A stretch of DNA of 20,181 bases from contig CAXHKQ010000209.1 of assembly GCA_964017145.1 (NCBI GenBank), positions 1-20,181 on the forward strand, in the 5' to 3' direction. Positions within the stretch are counted from its first letter, which is position 1, and every line of letters starts with the position of its first letter. The notes under the pieces were generated by a model. It was not told where the DNA came from and searched no databases. It was given only the letters and a program-made list of their open reading frames with translations. Positions 1 through 8,870 of the stretch are shown piece after piece. The translations under genes were made by a program, and so were the position numbers. Origin of the DNA: Agrocybe praecox (Eukaryota > Basidiomycota > Agaricomycetes > Agaricales > Agrocybaceae).

Positions 1-520
1 GTATGCGGGCGCACACGTCCTCGTCGATTCACATCACACACATCTCTCACACACACACACACCCGTGCGACGAAGAGCATTTCGTCTGCGCGCAAACGCC
101 GTGTGGCATCTCTCAAAACGAGCTGTGTCCGTCCGTGTCCATGTGCGCAACTCATCAAAGAGCCTCACACACAGACACAGACACATACACAGACTCAGGC
201 CGCATGCGCAACCGCGTTTAATACTCCACATCAACCTCGCCGTTTCCGCGCACACACACGCACACACGCACACACGCACGCACGCCCGAGTGGAGTACAT
301 ATGCGGGCACACGCACGCACAGTTGATGCATTTCGCGTGTGTGTGTGCAATATGCGCTCGTCGTCGTCGGCTAGTCGAGCGTTCGCGCGCATAAAACGGA
401 TAAAGATTTTATGATTGAGGCGTTCCATATCGAAATCAATCATCGCGGCATCGCCGGTCCGGACTCCGGCCAGTCGCTCGCGCGCACAGCAAGCGCGTTT
501 TGATGGAACGCTCATCGGTC
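1..520. repeat. CA/TG-rich simple-sequence tract
   Basis: Dinucleotide CA/AC runs (about 47-62, 166-195 and 247-285) and a TG run near 338-349 are interspersed with CG-rich words. Reading frames here translate to His/Thr- or Cys/Val/Arg-rich low-complexity strings on both strands, as expected from CA/TG repeats, so I do not call a gene. The stretch 521-688 has no recognisable feature. Confidence 0.75.
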
Positions 521-696
521 AAATGTTGTGTGTGTGTACTACTGTGATTTTTGAGTTTGAGTCGATCCGGTGAAAAATGATAAAAACGTATTGAACTGAA
601 CACTAATCACGGCATAATTTTACTAGGAGTAGAATGCGACGGGTTAATTTCATCCGATGTAAGCCTTGCTTAGACATCCATCTGGACGATAGAGAC

Positions 697-1830
697 CAGT
701 GGCGTAGCCAGCTTTTTGCTCTGGGGGGTGTTATTGAATTTTCCAAGTGAAAGAAACATTTCTTGGGAACCATACACTTAGTATTGCTTGCTTGCTTATC
801 GGCACTACAACCCGCGACGGGTCTTGGCCTCCCTTATATACTCCTTTGTATATGAAGAGTAGCAGGGCTTCATAACCGATTCGGGTTTTCCAGAGACCAT
901 GTGGTTAGCACAGCGCTCCAAAGAGCAACCCTAGGCAACATTTAACATCCTTCCTTGGATCATCGTTAGAAGAAAAAACCCGCACCCATACCGGGATTCG
1001 AACCCAGGACCTTCCGATCGTGAGGCAGGCACTCTACCCCTACGCCACTCAGACGACACTTAGTATTATCCACACTTAGTATTATCCACGTATATAACAT
1101 GGAAGATATATGTATAATATTATTATTATCTCTTGAATGTATTTTTAGACAAAAATTTCGTTGTTTCTGAATATTTGTATCGATATTTTAACAACGACCA
1201 TAACGCAACCATAACGCAATTTTCGAGTACTAATTCTATGAAAGGGCCCGAAGGGCCGAGATTTTTTTCGTGTATCGAGGCAGAGGCATACTATACGAAT
1301 TTAAAGGAAAATGTAGTGCGTATCCGTAGTGTTCCTACAGGCGGACCCCACATCATGTACTCCAGTTCGATCACCTTGAGTTTGTCTCAAGACAGTATCA
1401 TGTTGCTTATTGCTGATAGAAGCCCCATACAATAAATTTGATTACGTAGTAGGTTCGGTCAAATTATACATACTAATTACTAATATTCGACGAAATGAAA
1501 TATAGTCATTATGTTGGGGTGACTATCCAGTTCAAGCATAAAAAACCAATCGAAGTAAGGTTAAGGTGTATGAACTGGAGCACTTCAATAACGTAATTTG
1601 TGTCGTTTTCGTTACATATCAATTTTGAGTATAGAAACGATTTGTTCAAGGTCTGGGGGGGTGTTATCACTTGGAATATATCGTTCAGATGTCGCTACTA
1701 TCATTTTGATCAACAACTTTTCAAATATCGAAAATTTGAATTATTAAAATGTTTCACACTACATCTGAGCAAATCCAGGAGCTCTGGGGGGTGTTAAACA
1801 CCCGAAAACACCTACCCGGCTACGCCACTG
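697..1830. mobile_element. hAT-type non-autonomous DNA transposon (copy 1) with exact 8-bp TSD
   Basis: The left end CAGTGGCGTAGCCAG (697-711) is matched by the reverse complement of the right end (1816-1830), 14 of 15 bases. The flanks are identical 8-mers, ATAGAGAC at 689-696 and 1831-1838. CAGTG-type ends with an 8-bp duplication are the hAT hallmark. A subterminal motif CTGGGGGG(G)TGTTA occurs near 721, 1653 and 1785, all in one orientation. Total length is 1134 bp, or 852 bp after removing the nested SINE and its duplicated target. No transposase frame is visible, so it probably moved with enzyme supplied elsewhere. The end at 1830 is homologous over about 150 bp to the left end of the element at 5006. 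Confidence 0.88.
786..1055 (-). mobile_element. tRNA-derived SINE, minus strand, inserted in the hAT element
   Basis: Read on the minus strand, the head (from 1055) contains a perfect RNA polymerase III A box TGGCGTAGGGG (1037-1047) and B box GGTTCGAATCC (994-1004). Their starts lie 43 bases apart, as in a tRNA. The tail ends in short AAGC repeats (786-797). It is flanked by 12-bp direct repeats ACACTTAGTATT at 774-785 and 1056-1067, the target duplication of LINE-assisted insertion. A further copy of that 12-mer at 1072-1083 is part of a 16-bp tandem, probably present before insertion. The tRNA head does not fold into an obvious functional tRNA, so this is a SINE rather than a tRNA gene. Which tRNA it derives from is not certain. 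Confidence 0.85.
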
Positions 1831-1838
1831 ATAGAGAC

Positions 1839-2224
1839 CATGTTATTATTACATCGTTTATCTCGATTTTATGCGATTGAAGATACATAAATTAAGCTTA
1901 TCTGTTTTGTCGGACAAAACAAATAGCCACCCGAACAACAATTCTGAACGCTATGCGAGAGAATCGTTCCCATCGAAGTACGTTTGTCGCTTGTCGTTCG
2001 TTTGCGATAAACTCCAACCATGCGCCAGGCGATTGAAACCGCTCCGAAGATAAACAGAATCGCTTGAACGCCGCGTGAGTGGTAGAAAAAACTCCCCTGA
2101 AACGCAGATTTTACGCCCTTTCCGCATTCGTTTTCTCCGCGATCTCATTTCACCACACTGCTGACATTTCTTTCGAACAGCTGATCACAAATTCACCTCG
2201 TTTTTCCCGCGCTTTTCCGGTTCT
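1839..2224. other. intergenic, no feature seen
   Basis: Short open frames exist on both strands but show no recognisable domain, codon pattern or splice context. I see no repeat ends here. Confidence 0.5.
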
Positions 2225-2272
2225 CTACATTGTTGTTGTTCTACATTGTTGTTGTTCTACATTGTTGTTGTT
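2225..2272 (+). repeat. three perfect 16-bp tandem units
   Basis: The unit CTACATTGTTGTTGTT occurs three times without mismatch (2225-2240, 2241-2256, 2257-2272). The stretch 2273-2438 downstream contains only an (AT)n run near 2399-2417. Confidence 0.95.
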
Positions 2273-2438
2273 GGGTGCAAACGAGGTCCATACTGCCGTT
2301 GATTAAATTTCTCAAGCCCAGCTCGGCCCAACTGTTTTGCCTGTGAGAGCTTGTTTATGCTTTGCGATTTATTTATTCCAGATTCAGATTCAGTTGATCG
2401 ATATATATATATATATAAACTTATATAACCAGTACGCA

Positions 2439-2961
2439 TCATGGTCGTACATGTACACAGATCAACCTTCCACATTGTTGAACCTCCACTACCAGCAGCA
2501 GCACCGTCCTTCGCTGCGGACGCCGACGCCGCCTTCGCATGAACGCATTTTTTTTCGCGCCGACGACTTCTTCTACTAGCGCTTGTAGCGCTTCACCTCG
2601 ACCTTGCCGCAACTGCTGCCGGTGCGCTGTGCTCAGCATGCGCGCCTGTCTTGTCAATGCACAGCTCATCTTCTCGAGGCGCTCCGCAGCACCGGCGGAG
2701 CCAGCGGCATTCTCACTCCGCAACTGCAACTATGGTGCGCGTACAATCTGATTGATGGAAAATATCAAAATCGGATTAAAAAATAATATACACGTAAACA
2801 CGCGGGCACTGCTTCGCACATACCTCGTTGAAGATATCGCTCACGGGCTGCAGAAAATAATTGGCGTTCGTCCATATTCGCGTAGCCACCGCCGTCTGCA
2901 ATCTGCACATGTCTGGCGACTCTGGTGTTAATGGGCGGTCAAATGTTGCGAGCGCGATCAT
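2439..2961 (-). CDS. candidate two-exon gene on the minus strand, product unknown
   Basis: An ATG at 2961 in a good context (A at -3) opens 46 codons. The frame reaches a consensus-like splice donor, GAG|GTATGT, with the exon ending at 2824. A downstream open frame in compatible phase begins at an AG near 2730 (or at a second AG near 2724). That would give an intron of about 94-100 bases. The second frame encodes a charged, alanine/leucine-rich helical-looking stretch (for example LEKMSCALTRQARMLSTAHR) down to about 2560. After an 8-base A run (about 2548-2555) the frame turns arginine-rich and less protein-like, while another frame becomes alanine/glycine-rich. This could be a frameshift or a missed splice. 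I do not recognise the protein. The acceptor has a weak pyrimidine tract, so this may be chance. Confidence 0.3.
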
Positions 2962-3261
2962 TTGATGAGGGCTGCTTGTTTACGGGGCGCCAGTCTTGGC
3001 GGATATAATTCGTGTTCCACTGATGAAGAGCTTGAAGATCGAACACAAGATAAACGCGCACAACGAACTGACCTCACACGCGCTCATTTGCTTTACATTT
3101 GGTGTTTCGCTCTTCGAGATTAGAGACCTTCTACATACAGAACAGACAAAATTTCATTATCACATGAGCATTCATATATGGACAATACATTCAAACGAAT
3201 ATATAACATTTCACATATGCACACACGAATCTCACGCACATATAAACAAAAATACATTCAT
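2962..3261. other. intergenic, no feature seen
   Basis: AT-rich with no recognisable gene or repeat end. If the candidate minus-strand gene is real, its 5' UTR and promoter would lie here. Confidence 0.4.
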
Positions 3262-3369
3262 CGATCGAAATAGTGTAGGGAAATACGAAAACAGCGTATA
3301 GTGAAACAGCGAATCACTAATGTGCCGCTTTGTCCGTTCTTTCACTCTTAAGTTCCCTACACTCGATCG
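3262..3369. repeat. small foldback (inverted repeat)
   Basis: CGATCG...AGTGTAGGGAA at 3262-3282 pairs with TTCCCTACACTCGATCG at 3353-3369, with three unpaired bases in the left arm. The two arms enclose about 70 bp. It may be a tiny foldback element or a chance palindrome. No target duplication was recognised. Confidence 0.55.
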
Positions 3370-4102
3370 TTGTTGCTTTTCGAGATGCGAGCGCACATTT
3401 TCATAATCGAGTGCGTGCGCTGAAGCTCAGCGTTTGATGATCTCAGTACAGGGAGATAAGTTCGACTGAAACGCGTCGTCATATTGCACGCATGTACGTC
3501 GTCGGCGGTTTTCATGTGATTTTCGTGGGTGTAAACGAATAGCGTGCCTCCATAAGCCAATGAGATTGAGCGTAGCGTTTTCGATTCAGGGTTTGCGTTG
3601 AAAAAGGTTCTGCCTTCGCAAGGGGATAGTTGTGATATTTTTCGTTTGCAATGCTATCCGGGCACATTGTACAGTATTAACTAAAATAGAGATAGCCAAA
3701 ATGACCACCCACTTTTTAAAACGTAGAAATGTCCTCGTTTTCTTGCGAATAACTCCGTGCATTGATTTTTCACATGAGAACAATGTTGAGCAAGAAGATA
3801 CCACAATAGCCCGATAAAATGTCTTTTCAATTGCATTTATCCGTTTTAAAAATCTGCTGTAAATTACGGAAGTGGGGACTCTTTGCGGTTACCCCGTCGT
3901 ACTCTAATATTGTCTTTCCAGAACGGATCTCGAATGCATGGTAATTGCATTGGACATAAAATATATTTATTGCAGACAATTGAATAAAAATAGTGAGATG
4001 GTTATGTTCTTGGAATCATACTTGGAATCATACCACGATCAAATAAACGCTATGCAATTTCAATCGAACTATTTTATGACAAATGAGAACATGATTTAAA
4101 CT
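3370..4102. other. intergenic, AT-rich, no gene seen
   Basis: No convincing coding frame. A 12-bp tandem pair, CTTGGAATCATA, lies at 4009-4020 and 4021-4032. Nothing else is recognised. Confidence 0.5.
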
Positions 4103-4997
4103 TCATAATCTTGGTAGTATGGTCCGCCAAATGAGCAACGCCAAGATGGGGGTGCACCGTGCAGACGCCGACGATGGGGCCGGGTTCGCCGGGCGATTAA
4201 TGTTGGACGTGTTATAATAGCCCACGCAGCAGCACGCAGCAGCATAAGCATAAGTAAGCGAATAGTGCGCTTGCGCTTGCGCGCGAGACACGACCCACAC
4301 CAGAGCGAATAAATTACGAGCTACACAAAATCTAACGCGAACGCGCATATAGACTAGACAGACACGCGCACGCATAGAATAAGCCACCGCCGCTGGACGT
4401 GTTCTATGTTCCGCGCGTGCGAAAGGAAACCGCACGAAGAATATCGAGTTCACAAATCAAATACATTTAATCCGGGGTTTATTTAATATATGTCATACAC
4501 GTGAAGACGTGTGCATAATGTGGGTGAAAGAATGTCTACTGCGTACCTGCTGTGTACAATGTACAATATCAAGTGCGCGCCCAGTCTGTGTGCCCGCCGC
4601 TCTGGCCCTTGGTCGCGAATGTTGTGTGTAAATATTTATACACACTGCGAGCAGCCGGCAGCGCAAAGTCAAAGGCGACGTCAACGACGACGCCACTCGC
4701 ACATGCAATACGAGTATGAATATCAGATTATATTCCATTTCATATCGTACTCAACCGGACCCCGGGCCGTCTGGCCGCGAGTCACAATACGCGGGTACGC
4801 GACGACAACGCGCGATATCGATCATATACGACTTCAATGAATCCGAAGAAGTGTCGTCGCCCAGACGACGACGAGCGACTGAAATATCGACATTTGTCTT
4901 AGCGGACACAGACACTTGCAACATGTATAGAGAATTGCGAATATAACTGATTCGAATAAAAATGCCACAGTGTGTGTGCACGTGAGGGTGGATGAGG
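4103..4997. other. CG/CA-rich unassigned region
   Basis: Base composition becomes CG- and CA-rich compared with the AT-rich flanks. Open frames on both strands are low-complexity (Arg/Ala/Cys-rich) and lack domains. The region may be regulatory or transcribed noncoding DNA, but nothing in the sequence proves either. Confidence 0.4.
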
Positions 4998-5214
4998 GGT
5001 GGAAGCAGTGGCGTAGCCAGGAGGGTATTTCCGGGTGTTTATCAACCCCCGGAGCTTCGAAATGTGAAATTACATGAGGAATGTTGTTAATCGTATTGAT
5101 AATATCGACATCTGAAGGACCTTTTTATTCATCGCAATTGTGTATCCATGAGGTGTTATGGTAAAAAGCGTCAGCGCCGGACCTAAGATCAAAATATTTC
5201 TACACTTTAAATAT

Positions 5215-5606
5215 AGACAGACTCAATCTTCTACATAGTTTTAGCTCGATAGTCTTAAGTCAGCGGTCCTACAACACCACGTTCAAAAAGTAGTCATCGC
5301 TAACCCTTGCACAATGCTCGTTTTTCACGATTTATGCTGCCTCATTCTTTCCCTGGAGCTACCATGTTTATTTCGGAAATAAAAAATAAGAAATAAGGGC
5401 CAAATACGTATAAAACCGTAGATGTTTTGGCTCCAGCTGCCCTTCACTTATGAGAAATCAGTGCTTCAAATACCTTCTTCACGGAATGTTAGGATATGTC
5501 AAACCGCGAGTTACAATAAAGGCAATATCTTCCAAACTAATGACTGGCGAGAAGATGACTATGATCTACCATAAATTTTGCCTTCATCAAAATGTTGTTC
5601 CTTCGA
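5215..5606 (+). repeat. rep-A family copy 1, internally deleted
   Basis: Homologous to the reverse complement of 7515-8850 and to 16245-16890. Shared landmarks in order are: GCTAACCCTTG near 5300; a block around 5340-5380 (CATTCTTTCCCTGGAGCTAC); TTTTGGCTCCAG near 5424; GAAATCAGTGCTTC near 5455; and GTCAAACCGCGAGTTACAAT near 5498. Relative to the other two copies, roughly 300 bp between the second and third landmarks are missing, including the shared ORF. Confidence 0.75.
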
Positions 5607-5723
5607 TCTATGGCACATTGCTTGACTGACCAGCACTTCACATCTTACGAGGATGCTAAAAAATGGATCGATACAAGGATCGCATCAAAAGACGTACGGT
5701 TATTCCAAGCTGGTATATAAAAA
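5607..5723 (+). pseudogene. mariner transposase C-terminal fragment
   Basis: The frame reads SMAHCLTDQHFTSYEDAKKW, then an acidic/basic stretch, then a stop, then KLPE...KVVA. In mariner transposases the same order is found just after the last catalytic aspartate: an SM.H.L..Q.F.SYE..KKW segment followed by the terminal LPERW.K.V motif. The in-frame TAA and divergence at the final residues make it dead. The catalytic domain is absent: the fragment joins directly to the rep-A copy upstream. No mariner terminal repeat is recognised on either side. Confidence 0.75.
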
Positions 5724-5922
5724 TTGCCAGAAAATAGGAAAAAAGTAGTAGCTAAAACATGTCGAAAAATACAACATACGCCAATATCGCCGAAGGCCAT
5801 CCAAAAACATTTTTTTTCATTTGAGTTCTTGATTAGAAAATAAAAGCACATAAATAGGGGTTTACCTCTGAGAATTCCATCCACTCCCAGCGGAAAATCC
5901 TGGATACGCCACCGAGTGGTAG

Positions 5923-7260
5923 TGATGTTGGTGGTCGACTGGGTTGCCACCGCACACATGTCGCATGTGTGCATGTGTGCGCGCGGAACCGGTCAACGTC
6001 GTCTTCAGCAGCAGCAGCATTACGTATTGATATCGATTGCGCGCAAATCCGCACACACAGCACACACACACACAAGCGTTGAGGTCTTAACTTTCTTACC
6101 TTGAATGGTATTTCTTTTAATGACATTGAACGTGATCGAATTGTGCACGGTGTGCGCGCGAGCGTGAGTCGTCGTCGTTGTTTGTATCCGTTTCACACAT
6201 GTTGTACATTTTCTGCGTAATAGTAGTAAAGGGGGTGGGAGTGGGCAGAGGGTGAGTGCGATATAAACGAACTCGAGTATGTGTGTGTGTGCCGTGCCGC
6301 ATCGTGTCATCGATGTGTTTAATAGCATTAGCAGCAGCAGCAGTGTAGCAGTAACGAAAGAGTTAGAGTGCATTCAAGTATTTACATTTTATGCACACCT
6401 TTGGGTTCGTAATTTGTCTTGTCGAACAAGACGCGACCGGCCCGCCGTTCGACTTGTGTATTGATTGGATTACGATTTAATCGGATCACCTCGCGTGGAC
6501 TCTCATTAACATTTCGTTACAAGGCTCCGATAAGCCGGTCACATTGTCGTGCAATTTGCTCGACATGTTGCCATATATGTTGCGCTTGCGTTGCGCTTGG
6601 AAATGTGCGCTTGACCGTCGAATATGACAGACAATTTGCAATGTGCACCGTCACTGCGCCGCTCGTGACTCGTGACAGCCAACACGCGCCAACACAATCG
6701 GCAGCCACGCAGCATACAACATACAACACGTCGATGGGCGCGCGCATCGTGCAGATGAAAAAGGCTGACGCTTACGCACGCACGCACGCATTGAATTCAG
6801 ACATTTTTCTGACGGGTCAACATGCATCGCTTATTGTCGTCGTCGGTGTGCGTGTGCGTGTCTGCGCAGCTTTTCCATGCCACTGATGAAAAAAAAACTT
6901 GGTTGGAATCGCGCGCGATTTCGAGCGAAATATTTGCCAAATTATCATCATCGATCCGGAGCATTTTGGAGCGATGGTTCGATGTGCTTCTGTGCACGCA
7001 CGCACATCGAATCAAAATTATAGGTTTACGGCGCGGTATCGCGATGTAAAGCCGGGCACATTTTAATACGTAATGTGCATTCTTATGCTTACTAGGGTTG
7101 AACAAAGGTTCTTACGATTTTTTGATTACATGTAAAGGTTCGCCACTGGAGAACGGTACAAAACAATCGAATCGGATTTCCACACTTTCGTTCAACTATT
7201 TCACGTGTTAAACATTTTGGGACACACATGCGATCAGTACTAGAAAATGAATAGGAATAT
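5923..7260. other. CA/CG-rich region without a supported gene
   Basis: Contains CA runs near 6054-6073, a TG run near 6279-6290, CAG triplets near 6007-6018 and 6330-6341, and a 7-bp-stem hairpin GTCTTGTCGAACAAGAC at 6416-6432. One long plus-strand frame (6419-6886) shows no domain and overlaps two equally open minus-strand frames, so I do not call it. The last 200 bp are AT-rich and unassigned. Confidence 0.45.
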
Positions 7261-7261
7261 T

Positions 7262-7440
7262 ATAAGGTGAAGCTTATTTTAAATGAAATGAAGATGTTGG
7301 TAAGTGATATACTTAACAAGAGAAACAAGCTTCTTCCATTTTCATGTTTATCTGCATTGCAGGGCCCTGATTTTTTAATAAATGTAATTTATTTGAATCT
7401 AGACGGGGATCATCGACATCGACATTGTTCACACTTTTAA
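7262..7440. repeat. degraded repeat (rep-B copy 1)
   Basis: Shows patchy similarity to 14603-14740. Both contain a variant of (A/G)AGTGATRTAC followed by an AGGGCCCT block and then an AATTTATTTGAAT-like block. The similarity is short and gapped, so it was judged by eye only. The class is unknown. Confidence 0.35.
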
Positions 7441-7514
7441 AGTGAATTTTATTCTGTTGGTAATATTGATGAAGTACAGAGTGCGCCAACTGTTCATATA
7501 GCATTTTAAACTTG
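7441..7514. other. short unassigned stretch
   Basis: No feature recognised between the degraded repeat and the inverted-repeat arm of the rep-A element. Confidence 0.4.
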
Positions 7515-7673
7515 AACAACTTTTGACATGGACAACTTTTCAATTATTTTTTGCACACGATCTTTATTTGTTCCTTTCTATTTTTTTCCAACAAATGACC
7601 GCCATGTTATTTTCAGTAATTTTCTGACGCAGGAAAATGTGACGCATAATGCACTAACAAGTGCAGCTTTTTC

Positions 7674-8102
7674 GTATTCGGGACCAACATTTTTGACAAA
7701 AACAAAATTTACTTTTAGCCAGCCATAAAAAATCTAACTGATATAACTGAACTGTCAATATTTTGGAAGTAATTGCCTTTATAGTAACTCGCGGTTTGAC
7801 ATATTCTGATAAGTATTCGGGCTGATAAGTATTCGGGACCAACATTTTTGACAAAAACAAAATTTACTTTTAGCCAGCCATAAAAAATCTAACTGATATA
7901 ACTGAACTGTCAATATTTTGGAAGTAATTGCCTTTATAGTAACTCGCGGTTTGACATATTCTGATAAGTATTCGGGACCAACATTTTTGACAAAAACAAA
8001 ATTTACTTTTAGCCAGCCATAAAAAATCTAACTGATATAACTGAACTGTCAATATTTTGGAAGTAATTGCCTTTATAGTAACTCGCGGTTTGACATATTC
8101 TA
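7674..8102. repeat. three-copy perfect tandem array, 139-bp unit
   Basis: Units start at GTATTCGGGACCAACATTTT, 7674, 7829 and 7968. The second and third starts are 139 bp apart. The first two are 155 bp apart because of a 16-bp micro-duplication at about 7813-7828. Across the shared length I see no base difference between units. The unit corresponds to a single segment of the other rep-A copies, including the stretch complementary to GTCAAACCGCGAGTTA. Confidence 0.93.
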
Positions 8103-8257
8103 ACATATGGTGAAGAAGGTATTCAAGTCTCATCATAGCACTGATTTCTGATAGGTAGAAAATTCGCTGGAGCCATAACATGTCTTGATAAATTGTTATA
8201 TGGGGTCTGTCCTAGCCGTAATTGAATTTGGAATTTTTTAAGACTACTCTGTACCTT

Positions 8258-8476
8258 TCATTTGGGCAGCGAAGGCAATGCGCGCAGTGGACGCCTAAAT
8301 TTGGCATTTCCTAACAAGAACATCAATAAGTCCACGAAATTGTTTGGGAATTCGAAACGAATAGAACTTGGAGATTGCTGAATCTCTGAAGTTATATTAA
8401 AAGTATATATTAATATCGTGTTTACTTTTTTGGTCATGCGTGAGCTATTTGGAGAGTGGGTGCCGCTAAAACGCAA
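8258..8476 (-). pseudogene. open frame shared by rep-A copies (copy 2)
   Basis: The frame ends with VDLLMFLLGNAKFRRPLRAL and a stop just after LPSLPK. The copy at 16414-16632 ends MDLLKF...TFRRRLRASSSVPK with its stop at the homologous codon. An FSGTHS/FGGTLS block is also shared at the other end. This may be a remnant coding region of the parent element, or it may simply follow DNA homology. No domain is recognised. Confidence 0.3.
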
Positions 8477-8870
8477 AAATTCGCAGCAAATCGACCAAAT
8501 CGACCAAAAGCCATATTTGGTTCTCAGCGACTATTTTTATTTCCCAAATGAAAATAGTAGCTCCAGGGAAAGAATGAGGCAGTCTAATTCGAGAAAAGAG
8601 CATTTACAAGGGTTAGCTACGAATACATTTTGAAGATGATCGAGATCACTGATTTAAGGCTATTTGGCTAAAATGAAACTATGTAAAGGATTAAAACGAG
8701 TCTTCATCAAAAATGTTGTTCCTTCCCTATTTATACCGATACTTATCAGCCCATGTAGTAATATTCAAAACATGATGGACACAAAATAGAAAGGACAAAT
8801 AAAGATCGTGTGAAAAAAAATCAAAAAATTGTTCACGTCAAAAGTACCAGAGTAATACCCGCGAAAGTTC

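Larger units (their letters stand above)
5006..5914. mobile_element. composite element with hAT-type ends (copy 2)
   Basis: The left end CAGTGGCGTAGCCAGGA (5006-5022) matches the reverse complement of 5898-5914 at 15 of 17 bases. The flanking 8-mers GGTGGAAG (4998-5005) and AGTGGTAG (5915-5922) agree at 6 of 8, consistent with an aged hAT target duplication. The first 150 bp are homologous to the right end of the 697-1830 element, read in reverse. The body is not transposase: it holds a rep-A copy (5215-5606) followed by a mariner transposase tail (5607-5723). The right end may instead belong to a related element, so the outer pairing is probable but not certain. Confidence 0.6.
7515..8850 (-). 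mobile_element. rep-A family copy 2, inverted, with terminal inverted-repeat arms
   Basis: The reverse complement shares all landmarks with the copies at 5215 and 16245. The outer arms, about 7519-7590 and 8782-8847, are inverted copies of each other. Their core CACACGATCTTTATTTG is at 7554-7570 and its complement at 8796-8812, and matching blocks lie on either side. This suggests a TIR-bearing DNA element of about 1.3 kb. I could not find a clean target duplication or assign a superfamily. The element contains a perfect three-unit tandem array (7674-8102) and an open frame (8258-8476). Confidence 0.65.

Noticed and set aside
65..515. Long overlapping open frames on both strands
   Set aside because: They are CA/TG repeat translations (His/Thr or Cys/Val/Arg runs) with no domain or start context.
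978..1055. Functional tRNA gene on the minus strand
   Set aside because: A and B boxes are good, but acceptor-stem pairing is poor and the unit has a long extra body, AAGC tail and target duplications, which fit a SINE.
4103..4453. 116-codon minus-strand frame
   Set aside because: Low-complexity Ala/Arg/Val/Tyr content, no domain, and the frame lies in a CG-rich block where stops are rare by composition.
5862..6126. Minus-strand frames containing a YPGFSAG or RIFRWE-like phrase
   Set aside because: These phrases arise from translating the transposon terminus at 5898-5914. Similar phrases turn up in many predicted proteins for the same reason.
6419..6886. 155-codon plus-strand frame
   Set aside because: No recognisable domain, two minus-strand frames are equally open, and composition explains the length.
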